Shown: positions 42,916 through 51,669 of the stretch, one piece after another
How positions within the stretch are numbered: position 1 is the first letter of the stretch
Layout: every line of letters begins with the position of its first letter
DNA from: Abyssibacter sp036156195
Lineage (GTDB): Bacteria > Pseudomonadota > Gammaproteobacteria > Nevskiales > OUC007
Length of the DNA stretch: 64,000 nt
NCBI GenBank assembly: GCA_036156195.1
Contig: JAYZUZ010000014.1
Location: forward strand, 1-64,000
Reading direction: 5' to 3'
The notes under the pieces: model-generated
Databases searched by the model: none
Told to the model about the DNA's origin: nothing
Seen by the model: the letters and a program-made list of their open reading frames with translations, nothing else
Translations under genes and position numbers: made by a program

Positions 42916-45213
42916 CTACCGCAGGCCGTAGTCGAACGCGGCCGCCTGCATGCCACCACCGGAGTTGGCTGGAGGTGGTGGCAGCGGGTCGCCGCCAACA
43001 ATCATGCGGCCGTTGTCGTCCACATAGCGCAACCAAGCCACGGTCGGCTGCTTGGCCCGGCCAGGTGCACGGTAGTCGCAAACGCCATCGGGGAAGGCCA
43101 TGGCCAGCTGGGCCCACTGCTCATCGGTGAATGGCACCAGCCCATAGTCATCATTGCGATCCAACGGCTTGAGCTGGCAGTCGAAGTTGTCTGCCGTCCG
43201 CGTGTCGCCCGCGACAGTGCGCGGCGTGCCGTAGGCGTAGAGGGGGCGCAGCAGGTCAATGCAGACCTCACCCAATACGGGCTCACCCCCCACAATCGCG
43301 CATTGATCCTGAACATCGCCCGGCCGGTTGCGAGAGATCTTGTCGGCCAGCGGGGTGTCGCTGGTATCGGCCTCGACCTGCGCCAGCCAGGCATCCATGG
43401 CATCGAGCCCACGGTAGACATACTCGAGATCCCCGAGCAGCGGCACCGGACCGCCCCACATCACATGGTTGCGGGCGCTGCCGTGTTCGCGCTCGATGCG
43501 CCAGCGGATCCACCACGCATGCAGGGCATCATGCGCAATTCCCGGATCCGGGCCGACAAAGGTCAGGATCGGCACTGTATCCAGGTTGTTGGTCATGTTG
43601 ATCATGCCGCTGCGATACGCATTGCCCACGGCCGGATGATCCGCTTGGGTGCGCGAAGCCTGCGGCTGGATATCGACATCCAGACCACCGATCTTGACGT
43701 TCAGGTCGACAAACATCGCTGGCGTGATGAGCCCCGCTCGCAGAGCATTGAGGCCGTACTGCACCCCGGTGTTACCCAGCGGAATGCCGGTGAACCCAAA
43801 ACCGACCTGCTGCTCGATCTCTGACCAGACCTCCGGTCCGCGCTGGCCGAGGATATGGGGTATCCACTCCAGAATGCCGCAGCGCTGGCCGGTCGGATTG
43901 GTCTCGGGATCGTAGCTGGCATCCCCCGCGCAACTCCCGGTGGTCTGGGTGGCCGCCTTGAACAAGCCCTCGTCGGCAACAACGGCATTCACATGGGTCA
44001 GGTGCCCCTCAACCGGGCCCCAGAGCAGTGGATTCCAGATCACGCCCGGCGCCCAACGACTGGGGTCTTCGAAGTACTTACGCATCAGATGCAGGTCGGC
44101 AAACTGCAGCCCGGCCGACAGCGAATCCGGATACGCACACATGGTTAGCAGGCCCTGATACAGACCCGGGTAGGCGTTGGCGATGGTTAGCTGAGCAATG
44201 GAACCACCCGAACAGCCGGTGCCAATGGCAAAGCGCAGCGGACCGTACTGTTCCACAAAGCGCTCCTTGGCCATCATGATGGACTCGGCCGCCAGCGCCA
44301 CATCGCAGTTGTGCCCGGTGTTGGCCAGCGCCGTCGACATCACGGCATAGCCCTGCCCCAGGGCATAGATGTAACTGGGCTCGATGAGCGGGATATCGCC
44401 GAAGGTGCCGGAGTAGTCATCCAACGGCGCACTGCCCGGCGTGTACTTGGCCCCGCAGTTGCCGCCATGGGTGATCAGCATTTTGCCGTTCCACTGCGGT
44501 TGCGGCGCCCAGGGCTCCCAAGGCGCCTGCGGGTTGAACAGCGTCAGAATCTTGTACTGGTCTCGATCCTGGTAACCCAGCTCCTGACGCACGATAAAGG
44601 GCACAGTCTCGCCCGTCTGTGTCGTGGTCATGGCCACATCATCCGGCGGATTGTCAGGATCGTAGGGCAGCAGGTCGGTGCCCAGCGACACCCCGGGGAC
44701 CGGCTCCAGCACATCGACCAAGGCCGTGGGGCGGTAGAGGTAGCTGTACTCGGCGGGCTGGTTGCAGGCCAGATCTACCGCCCCATCCTGACAGCGAATC
44801 CGCTTGATCTCGGGTCGGGAGAAAATCGGCCCCTCATTCGGATAGTTGGTGATGGTCGTACCGGACTGAGCACCGTTGAACTGAACGACCAGGCGATTCT
44901 CGCCCACCGTCAACCCATCGATGCGCCCCATGACGCGGCCGTTGTCCCTGCGTGCGAAATCAGTGCTGATGTCCTGCCCGTTCAGGGCAACCCGCAGACC
45001 ATCAACGGCCTCGTCACCCGGCATGGCGATCTCAACAAGCGCATCGCCGCCACTGATCATGTCCGCACGATTGGACAGCACCAGTACCGACAGGCCGTCA
45101 CCCCCTGCTTCGACCGGCTCGGCCACCGAAGGCGTGTTGCCGCTACAGGCCGTCATCAGCAGCCACACGGCCACCAGTCCGCCGCGCAGGGCGGCCTTGG
45201 GAATCCCCGACAT
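42916..45213 (-). CDS. DUF6351-type alpha/beta-hydrolase lipoprotein (copy 2)
   Basis: 765-aa paralog of the protein at 36407-38704. GAGGAG 6-11 bases before the ATG; lipobox LMTAC at about 18-22. Shared blocks include VLVLSNRADMISGGDALVEI, TVPFIVRQELGYQDRDQYKI, GTGCSGGSIAQLTIANAYPG with the likely catalytic Ser, the QYGLNALRAGLITPAMFVDL block and YGTPRTVAGDTRT. The C-terminus differs (PPPPANSGGGMQAA). Same predicted hydrolase role. It lies 168 bases after the cytochrome operon on the same strand, so some read-through is possible. Confidence 0.8.
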   Translation of the reverse strand: MSGIPKAALRGGLVAVWLLMTACSGNTPSVAEPVEAGGDGLSVLVLSNRADMISGGDALVEIAMPGDEAVDGLRVALNGQDISTDFARRDNGRVMGRIDGLTVGENRLVVQFNGAQSGTTITNYPNEGPIFSRPEIKRIRCQDGAVDLACNQPAEYSYLYRPTALVDVLEPVPGVSLGTDLLPYDPDNPPDDVAMTTTQTGETVPFIVRQELGYQDRDQYKILTLFNPQAPWEPWAPQPQWNGKMLITHGGNCGAKYTPGSAPLDDYSGTFGDIPLIEPSYIYALGQGYAVMSTALANTGHNCDVALAAESIMMAKERFVEQYGPLRFAIGTGCSGGSIAQLTIANAYPGLYQGLLTMCAYPDSLSAGLQFADLHLMRKYFEDPSRWAPGVIWNPLLWGPVEGHLTHVNAVVADEGLFKAATQTTGSCAGDASYDPETNPTGQRCGILEWIPHILGQRGPEVWSEIEQQVGFGFTGIPLGNTGVQYGLNALRAGLITPAMFVDLNVKIGGLDVDIQPQASRTQADHPAVGNAYRSGMINMTNNLDTVPILTFVGPDPGIAHDALHAWWIRWRIEREHGSARNHVMWGGPVPLLGDLEYVYRGLDAMDAWLAQVEADTSDTPLADKISRNRPGDVQDQCAIVGGEPVLGEVCIDLLRPLYAYGTPRTVAGDTRTADNFDCQLKPLDRNDDYGLVPFTDEQWAQLAMAFPDGVCDYRAPGRAKQPTVAWLRYVDDNGRMIVGGDPLPPPPANSGGGMQAAAFDYGLR

Positions 45214-45261
45214 CTTCGATCTCCTCGTTGCACCCGGCTGCGTGGTCGCAGCTCGTTCGTG

Positions 45262-45284
45262 GCGCCGGGTTCATCGCCCGGCGC
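45262..45284 (-). terminator. Hairpin after the cytochrome operon
   Basis: GCGCCGGG (45262-45269) pairs perfectly with CCCGGCGC (45277-45284) over a 7-base loop, in the 168-base gap between the last cytochrome gene and the second DUF6351 gene. No T-run, so efficiency is uncertain. Confidence 0.45.
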
Positions 45285-45381
45285 ATTCGACGAATAGTGT
45301 ACGCCGCGGGCATCGCGGGGGGATTGTCACCAGCGGGACGTTGGTACCACCCGTCAGGTCAACGAGATGAACCGGTGGGGT

Positions 45382-47601
45382 TCAGGGCTGGGCTGGCAAG
45401 GCGCTCATCTGGGTCGGCGGCAGCGTCGCCTCGAACTCGCCGACGTGGTAGCGATGGCACTGGGTGCAGCTGTCACCGGCCCGATCCGGCTGGTGACATT
45501 CCAGGCACACGGCCTGCTCAAGCGGTTGGAAATTGCTCTCGAACTGATGTGCATCCCAACTCTCGAAGCTCTCGGCATACGCCGCATCCGGCGCGATCTC
45601 ATGACAGGTACGGCAACCCGCGTCGCCCAACAGACTGAAATGTGCAGCGTGATCGAACTCGGTGAAGTGGCGCTGATGCGGTGACACTTGGCGGGGGTGC
45701 CACTGCACCTGCATCGCCGCATCGGCGGCCTGTCGCTCGGTACTGTGACACTGAAGACACATGCCGGGCTGGCGCGGGTCTAGCCAGTCACTCATGTCCT
45801 CCCGGCCTGCCGCCAGCTCGGTCCAGGCATGCAGCACGGGATCGGCATGACCCGCGGGCCGGTAACGCAGCACCCAATCATCCAGATACCACCCACCTAG
45901 TGCCATGCGCTCTTCGGTAGACACGCCTGTCACCTGCTCGGTTTCTGGCTCGGGCTCGGGTTCCGCAAAGGGGTCCAGCTCATCACCGCCAGCAAACAAA
46001 TCCCCACCGAACAGGTCTTCAGAGCCGCCGTCATCCTCGGCGAAGAGGTCACCCAGCGAGGCGTCGTCGTCCCCGCCCCCGAACAGGTCATCGAACGCAT
46101 CCAGATCGTCGGCTTCGTCCGGTTCGGATGGCGTGGCCACCTCCGGACGTAGCGCCTGGGTGTCCGGTGTCTCACCCGCGTTGTAGGCAGCCATCTCCTG
46201 AGCGAGATCCGGGAACCACTGCTGCTGCGCGGCGTCGATCAGCCCCATGGGCAGCAGGCCGGTCAGCCGCCGCTGGGCGGCCGGGTCCAGCGGCATGGGC
46301 TGACTGGCGTCGAGGCGCTCGATCAACGCCGACACACCCTGCTGCTGCAGCGCGTGAATCAATTGCTTGAATCGCCAGGCCAGCTCGGTGGCAGCCGCCC
46401 GCTGCTCGGCCGAGGCAGCGTCCAGATCGAGCAATTCCACATCAGCCAGGGCGGCCTTGAGCGCGTCATACCCCGGCTCCGCCGCAAGCAGCAACTCGCC
46501 CATGGGCGGCAAGTCGCCATCGGCAAAGGCCGGCCACTGGCCGACACCCTCAACCAGCGTCAGATCCAGCCCGGGCACAGCCAACACCGCAAGCCCTCGG
46601 GCACCGGCCTGGGAGTCGCCAGCGATATCGCCTGCATGACAACCCCCGCAACTGGTCTCGAAATCACGAACCCGCATCGTGCGTCCATCGACGGCCGGTT
46701 CGTGGCAGCCGGAGCAACTGGCGGGTGCGGCCTCTGGCTCATCGGCGAAATGCCGACCGAGATGCGAGGCATGATCAAACACGATGCGTGTCCGGCGATC
46801 GTAGGGGTAGTCACCAAATGCCGGATGGCCGTTGCCGAAGTGGGGAAACCGCTGGCTGTGACAGACCTGGCACTGCGTATCGCCAATGGCCGTGAGATCG
46901 GCCATCGCGCCTTCATGTTCCTGATGACAATCCCCACAAGCGACCGGAGACGCGGGCGCCGTCCAGATCGCACGATTGAGTTCGACGGACCACGGCCCCA
47001 GCCGGTCCCCGGACGGGCTACCAGGCAGCATCGCCACGCCGTGGGGTGACAAGGGCTTGTCCCCGACATCGTGACAATTCAGGCAGGCATGCGCCCCGCC
47101 CGCGGGCATTTGCCCGGCACTGCCGAAGGCCGCCTGCAACCACCCCGCTGGGGCATCATCCGAGGTGCCGTGACAGTCACTGCACGCTTCAACCGTCGAG
47201 TGAGCGGCACTGAGGTGCCCGGGTTCGACCAGCGCGCCCGCCCACTGGCTGGCCAGGCCCAGCAAGACCAGTCCGATCGTCACGACGAGCGTGCTGCGCA
47301 CAAGCAGCTTGCGGCGGTACTTCCAGCTGCGACGCGGCCGGCAGGGCAGTTCCTGCTGGCAGCATTGACCATCCGACCCCGGCCCGCCGACACAGGCACC
47401 ACCCTGCAACGGACCTCGCGTACAACGCCAGCGATCACCCTCACGCGCAGGCTGGCATTGCGGCCCAGCGCCGCAACGCCCCTTGGCGTCCGGGCCGGCA
47501 TGACAGCAGTCGCCCTCTGCCTGCCGACCGCAAACCCAGCGCTGGTTGGGACGGTGATAGGGACTGGAGCTGTAGTCGAATCGCTGCAACCGCTCAGTCA
47601 T
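45382..47601 (-). CDS. Membrane-anchored decaheme c-type cytochrome with Cys-rich N-terminal repeats
   Basis: 739-aa protein starting at the ATG at 47601, 2 bases after the cytochrome-b-like gene; the longer upstream frame overlaps that gene and is rejected. Residues 21-90 hold two tandem Cys-rich repeats (five Cys each, pattern RWxCxR...C..GP..GxC). A basic stretch and one membrane helix (about 100-118) follow, then the periplasmic part with ten CXXCH heme sites: six at about 140-330 and four near the C-terminus. Between them an acidic segment repeats DLF/GG units (DDLFGGGDDDASLGDLF, EDLFGGDLFAGGDELDPF). The Cys-rich end should face the cytoplasm, so this protein could carry electrons through the inner membrane face. 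Last gene of the operon. Confidence 0.85.
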   Translation of the reverse strand: MTERLQRFDYSSSPYHRPNQRWVCGRQAEGDCCHAGPDAKGRCGAGPQCQPAREGDRWRCTRGPLQGGACVGGPGSDGQCCQQELPCRPRRSWKYRRKLLVRSTLVVTIGLVLLGLASQWAGALVEPGHLSAAHSTVEACSDCHGTSDDAPAGWLQAAFGSAGQMPAGGAHACLNCHDVGDKPLSPHGVAMLPGSPSGDRLGPWSVELNRAIWTAPASPVACGDCHQEHEGAMADLTAIGDTQCQVCHSQRFPHFGNGHPAFGDYPYDRRTRIVFDHASHLGRHFADEPEAAPASCSGCHEPAVDGRTMRVRDFETSCGGCHAGDIAGDSQAGARGLAVLAVPGLDLTLVEGVGQWPAFADGDLPPMGELLLAAEPGYDALKAALADVELLDLDAASAEQRAAATELAWRFKQLIHALQQQGVSALIERLDASQPMPLDPAAQRRLTGLLPMGLIDAAQQQWFPDLAQEMAAYNAGETPDTQALRPEVATPSEPDEADDLDAFDDLFGGGDDDASLGDLFAEDDGGSEDLFGGDLFAGGDELDPFAEPEPEPETEQVTGVSTEERMALGGWYLDDWVLRYRPAGHADPVLHAWTELAAGREDMSDWLDPRQPGMCLQCHSTERQAADAAMQVQWHPRQVSPHQRHFTEFDHAAHFSLLGDAGCRTCHEIAPDAAYAESFESWDAHQFESNFQPLEQAVCLECHQPDRAGDSCTQCHRYHVGEFEATLPPTQMSALPAQP

Positions 47602-47603
47602 GC

Positions 47604-48419
47604 CTATAACCCTCCGAAGGCATGGGCGGCGACCAGATGCACCACAGCCAGTATCAGCATGGCCGCGGTCAGCGGGATGTGCAGGAACAACCAACCCTTG
47701 AGCAGACCCTGAATCGTGAAGTGCATGTCCAGGTCGGATTTTTGCCGGCACAACGCCGCCAGTTCTCGCGCGTAGGGCTTCTCGGCTTCCGACAGGTAAC
47801 GCTCCAACGCGATTAGCCGGCCGTGATGACGGGTCACGTGGTCCCCGTGGCCCAGCGATCGCCACCGCCAGCGCGGCGCCATGAACAAACCGGCCAGGTG
47901 CTTGCGATAGTGTTCGCCGAGCAATGCAGAATCTGTCTCTGCAGCGGCCCGTAATACCAGCGCCTCGGCACGCTGACGCAAGGTGGCAGCATGGCGAGGT
48001 ATGCGCTCAAAGATCAGCTCTTCGTCGGTCTGATTCAGACGCGATGGCAGACTGCGCGACCAGTACAAGCCGGCCAGGCCACTCACCGCTGTACCCAGGA
48101 ACAACACCCATAACGCCCACTCCAGCACGGCATCCGGCCAGGACAGCCCGGTGTGTGCCGCGAACAGGACAATGGCCAGCGCGCCGGTGTAGGCGTGAAG
48201 CTGTAACCACACCGCCGCCCGCCCGATGGGCAACATGGTCAGGCGCTTGCGCTGGCTGTATAGCGACAGCAGGACCACAGCCGTGAACAGCGCCCAGCCG
48301 GTCCAGATGTCCGCATCCATCAGGCCGGCATCCAACGCGACAAAGAGCAGCCAGCTCAGCACGGCGGCCGCCGCCCAGACCAGCAGATTGCGACGCCGCC
48401 GTATGGCAAACGGCGTCAT
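47604..48419 (-). CDS. Cytochrome-b-like integral membrane protein
   Basis: 271-aa protein whose ATG at 48419 overlaps the previous stop (ATGA). Four main hydrophobic helices are seen at about 12-32, 38-52, 68-87 and 95-115, with another pair near the C-terminus. His residues in LQLHAYTGALAIVLFAAHTG and LFLHIPLTAAMLILAVVH are spaced like bis-His heme b ligands. A soluble loop of about 110 residues (about 125-235) separates the two membrane parts. No named cytochrome b family is recognised. Probably the membrane electron carrier between the ferredoxin-domain protein and the multiheme cytochromes encoded around it. Confidence 0.7.
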   Translation of the reverse strand: MTPFAIRRRRNLLVWAAAAVLSWLLFVALDAGLMDADIWTGWALFTAVVLLSLYSQRKRLTMLPIGRAAVWLQLHAYTGALAIVLFAAHTGLSWPDAVLEWALWVLFLGTAVSGLAGLYWSRSLPSRLNQTDEELIFERIPRHAATLRQRAEALVLRAAAETDSALLGEHYRKHLAGLFMAPRWRWRSLGHGDHVTRHHGRLIALERYLSEAEKPYARELAALCRQKSDLDMHFTIQGLLKGWLFLHIPLTAAMLILAVVHLVAAHAFGGL

Positions 48420-50596
48420 CGATGCAGCCATTCGATCAGATTGGGCAAATCCCGCATGTCCACACGCTCCAGGGCATCATGCGGACAGGCCCGCTGACAG
48501 GCCGGGCCACCGGGCTGATCGATGCACAAATCGCATTTAGTGGCCTTTTGCACGGGCGCACCCGTCGCATCGTTATGGACGAAGTCACCGGACTGGTTAC
48601 GCACTTCGACCATGCGGATGTTGCCGTAGGGGCAAGAATTCGCGCAGGTTGCGCAACCAATGCAGGTGTCGTCGTTAATCACCACCTGACCCTCTTCCGA
48701 GGCGCGGTGAATCGCCCCGGTCGGACAGCCGATCATGCAAACAGGGTCGGCGCAGTGCATGCAGGCATTGGCGATCATCAGGCCGTCGTGGCGGGGGCCA
48801 TGCCGATTGAACCGGGGGTTGTTCTGGTGGCCGACGGCGCAGGCCTCGGTGCAGGCATCGCAACGCACGCATCGGTCCAGATTGATCAACATGGCCGCGC
48901 GGCCATTGATGAAGTGCCGGTCGACCAGCATCTCGACCAGCGCCTCGTCATCCTGAGCACTGTGCACGTCCAGTGCACGCAGCGCGCTGTCCTGGGTATT
49001 GGGGTCACCCAGCACGGACGCCTGCTCCTGCCGCAAGGCCTCGATTTGTGCCTTGCTAAGGCCCGGAAGCACATGGGTTTCGATGACTTGCGTCGGCACC
49101 CGGAGCACGTCGGCATAACCCACTGCACGGAGTGTGTGGCGATGCACCCTGGCCTGCGAACCGGCATCGTCAGCAAGCAGGACATCCAGCCCGAACACGG
49201 CTCCGCGCCCGAGGTAGTTAACGGTTTGCTGACCGTGATGCAAAGGACGGGTTACCCGCGCAAACCCTGAGCGGATCAGCAGCAAACCGTCCGGGTAATC
49301 CCCCGCACGCACGATCTCTGGCTCGGATTTCATGCGTTCGCGATCCGGCTGCTCGCTCATGCGCTGATAGCTGGTGTGCCAATCGAACTCACCATAGCTT
49401 TCGAACAGCGTCTGGCGGGCAATGTCGTCCATGGCCCGGTCATCAACATGCGCAAACAGCGGCGTGGCGCGTAGATGCGTAATCAGACTGTTCTTGCGGT
49501 AGAGGTCCTCGACATGCCGGCGGAAGGCCTCATCACGCTTACGCAGGTCCCGCAAACCCTGCCATCGAATTTCGAGCAGGATGGCGCTCTCTTCAGCAAA
49601 CACGGTGGCCGTGCGCTGGGTACGGCCCAGCGCCGCAATTTCCCCGAACACCTCTCCGCTCGCCAGCACCGCAGACTGCGTATGGTCCAGCACTGCAGGG
49701 ATGTCCTGAACAAAGGTGTGCGTTGCCGCGGCACCCGCCAGTTCTTCCACAACCGTAGCGCTCCACTGCGCCTCACCATCCGACGCACTGAGCAGCCGGG
49801 TGCTGAGCATGGAGTGTTCGTCGACCTCACCTTCGCCGATGAATCGGATTTCGCAGGTGCCGACCCGCAGCACGGCCTGGCCTGCGAGCACCTGACGGTC
49901 GATGCGAGCACCGTCGACGAAGGTACCGTTGGAACTCCCCAGATCAACAAGCTCCCAACCCAGTTCAGTCGGTACAAGCCGGGCGTGACGTGCCGAAACC
50001 GCCGCATCGCTCAGCACGACGTCGTTATCCGCCTCGCGACCAATGGACAAACCTGCATCCGGCACGTCGTCCAGCAAGACCTCGCGACCACTGTCAGCCG
50101 GGCCGGCGGCAATGATGAGCCGCGCAGCCGAGGGAGTTTTCTCTGCTGGCGCCTGCGGCACGTAGCGCGTGACATCCCGCACTTCAGGCTGCTTGGGGTT
50201 ACGCCATAACTGGGCTACGGCCTGCACCCAATTCTTTCGTTGCGGCTGCGCCCGGCCCAGCGTGGCCTCCGGCAGCCCCGGCGGGAGCACGACCCGGACA
50301 CGCCCCTGAACAATCAGAAAGGCCGAGTTCCCGTAGTCACCGGCACGCACGATGATTTCGCCCCGCGTCACCCGGCGCAGACGGGTGTCGTTGCGGACAA
50401 TGCCCTCCAGCGTGACCGGGGCCCGAAACCGGGCTGGGTCCATCTGCGCAAAGGGCGGCATGGACAGAATCCGGGCCACATCGCGTTCGCTCATGGCCTC
50501 GCCAAAGGGCTGAGACCAGCGCTGTGGCGGAGGAATGCTGGAAGGCGCGGCGGGGGCGCCGCCCCGCAAATCGCGCGTCAGAATGGACTCGGCCAT
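48416..50596 (-). CDS. cNMP-binding / FHA / four-cluster ferredoxin fusion protein
   Basis: 726-aa cytoplasmic protein (no signal). Residues about 58-107 start a cyclic-nucleotide-binding fold (EIIVRAGDYGNSAFLIVQGR). A complete FHA domain is inserted at about 160-255 (SIGREADND, SARH, SSNGTFVDG), and the fold then resumes at 312-366 with the phosphate cassette GEVFGEIAALGRTQRTATV. A second, more degenerate cNMP domain spans about 380-500. Residues 570-726 are a DmsB/NrfC-type ferredoxin with four Cys groups (CVRCDACTEAC, CMHCADPVCMIGC, CIGCATCANSC, CDLCIDQPGGPACQRAC). It looks like an electron carrier gated by a cyclic nucleotide and a phosphothreonine partner. Starts 12 bases after the c554-type gene. 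Confidence 0.85.
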   Translation of the reverse strand: MAESILTRDLRGGAPAAPSSIPPPQRWSQPFGEAMSERDVARILSMPPFAQMDPARFRAPVTLEGIVRNDTRLRRVTRGEIIVRAGDYGNSAFLIVQGRVRVVLPPGLPEATLGRAQPQRKNWVQAVAQLWRNPKQPEVRDVTRYVPQAPAEKTPSAARLIIAAGPADSGREVLLDDVPDAGLSIGREADNDVVLSDAAVSARHARLVPTELGWELVDLGSSNGTFVDGARIDRQVLAGQAVLRVGTCEIRFIGEGEVDEHSMLSTRLLSASDGEAQWSATVVEELAGAAATHTFVQDIPAVLDHTQSAVLASGEVFGEIAALGRTQRTATVFAEESAILLEIRWQGLRDLRKRDEAFRRHVEDLYRKNSLITHLRATPLFAHVDDRAMDDIARQTLFESYGEFDWHTSYQRMSEQPDRERMKSEPEIVRAGDYPDGLLLIRSGFARVTRPLHHGQQTVNYLGRGAVFGLDVLLADDAGSQARVHRHTLRAVGYADVLRVPTQVIETHVLPGLSKAQIEALRQEQASVLGDPNTQDSALRALDVHSAQDDEALVEMLVDRHFINGRAAMLINLDRCVRCDACTEACAVGHQNNPRFNRHGPRHDGLMIANACMHCADPVCMIGCPTGAIHRASEEGQVVINDDTCIGCATCANSCPYGNIRMVEVRNQSGDFVHNDATGAPVQKATKCDLCIDQPGGPACQRACPHDALERVDMRDLPNLIEWLHR

Positions 50597-50608
50597 GAAA
50601 CTGTCCGT

Positions 50609-51625
50609 CTAGGGCGTGTAGACCTTGCCCTTGTAGGCATCGGCAGATGGCAGCAGCCCATCGAGCGCCGCCAGTTCGCTGCCGTCGTAGTTGCTGGCAA
50701 TGGACTTGGCCTGTTCGGCCACCTTGTCGGCTGCAGCAGTCAGCGCAGCCTCGTTGTTCAGGGACACCTTGGCCGATCCCGCAATCTTCAGCAGGGCAGC
50801 CACTTCAGGAATGGCCACGCCGGTATCCGAAATGGCCTTGATCCGCAGCGCCGAACGCTTGGCACGCTTGGCCATTTCCACGGCGTACTTGGCCTTGGCG
50901 GTCGCCTTGGCAACGCCCCGCAATGCATATTCCAGATCCAGCGCCTGCCCCACCAGGAACATCAGCCGCTTGCGGTTCTGCGTGGCCTCGGCGTTGCTGG
51001 CGGCGTCGTTGTACCAGACGTTGTGCCGGACCTCGCCCTGGCTCCAGGCAACCAACTCGAAGTTGCTACCGGCCGGGTGCCCTCCGGTATTGACCAGGTC
51101 TTCCTTGGGCACCGTGTGGCATTGGTAGCAATTTTCAGCCAAGGCGTAGAGATCGCCGGGGCGAATCATGCCCGCTGCCTCGGACTGCGCCCAACGGGCC
51201 TTGCGGTGCGCCTCTGACTCGGTCTCAGCCGTGGCGTCCTTGCCGCCGAAATCGCTGTGCACCTCGATCCAGTCCTTACCAGCGCCATGACAGGATTCGC
51301 AGGTGATGCCGCCAATGGTTTCGGGCTTGCCCTCGTCCAGCTTGGATGTGAAATGGCAGGACACACAGTCGCCTTCTGCCTTGATGCGTTTAATCCCCAT
51401 CTTGTCGGCAATGCTGCGCGCCTCGCTGGTCCGCGGCATGTCCTTGAAAGTGGCGAAATGATGCGTATCACGCCAGGCGGCAATCGAGGCTTCGTGACAG
51501 TCACCACAGGCAGTCGGGCCGACGACCTTGGCGGGGTCGAGCCGAAGCTCCTGCGCCATGGCAGCGGAGGCCCCCAGTCCAGTGGCAGCAACCAGGACAA
51601 AGGCAGCAAGAATGTGGCGAATCAT
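50609..51625 (-). CDS. Cytochrome c554-like tetraheme protein
   Basis: 338-aa periplasmic protein. The ATG at 51625 follows GGAGG by 7 bases and gives a Sec signal cleaved near AMA-QE. Four CXXCH motifs (CGDCH, CVSCH, CESCH, CYQCH) at about 35-185 and helical segments match the cytochrome c554 family of hydroxylamine- and nitrogen-metabolism bacteria. The last 130 residues are a heme-free helical domain rich in Ala and Lys (GVAKATAKAKYAVEMAKRAK). Likely soluble electron shuttle of this operon; no hydroxylamine oxidoreductase is encoded nearby. Confidence 0.85.
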   Translation of the reverse strand: MIRHILAAFVLVAATGLGASAAMAQELRLDPAKVVGPTACGDCHEASIAAWRDTHHFATFKDMPRTSEARSIADKMGIKRIKAEGDCVSCHFTSKLDEGKPETIGGITCESCHGAGKDWIEVHSDFGGKDATAETESEAHRKARWAQSEAAGMIRPGDLYALAENCYQCHTVPKEDLVNTGGHPAGSNFELVAWSQGEVRHNVWYNDAASNAEATQNRKRLMFLVGQALDLEYALRGVAKATAKAKYAVEMAKRAKRSALRIKAISDTGVAIPEVAALLKIAGSAKVSLNNEAALTAAADKVAEQAKSIASNYDGSELAALDGLLPSADAYKGKVYTP

Positions 51626-51669
51626 GGTGCGGGCCTCCAATAGGGGACGATCAATTGTTCGGGTCATGG

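Noticed and set aside
47602..47865. N-terminal extension of the decaheme cytochrome by 88 codons
   Set aside because: It lies inside the cytochrome-b-like gene, reads as low-complexity Arg/Pro/Gly, and the ATG at 47601 directly follows that gene's stop.
50609..51625. Hydroxylamine-oxidation module
   Set aside because: Only the c554-like protein is present; no octaheme hydroxylamine oxidoreductase or quinone-reducing cytochrome cM552-type gene is seen.
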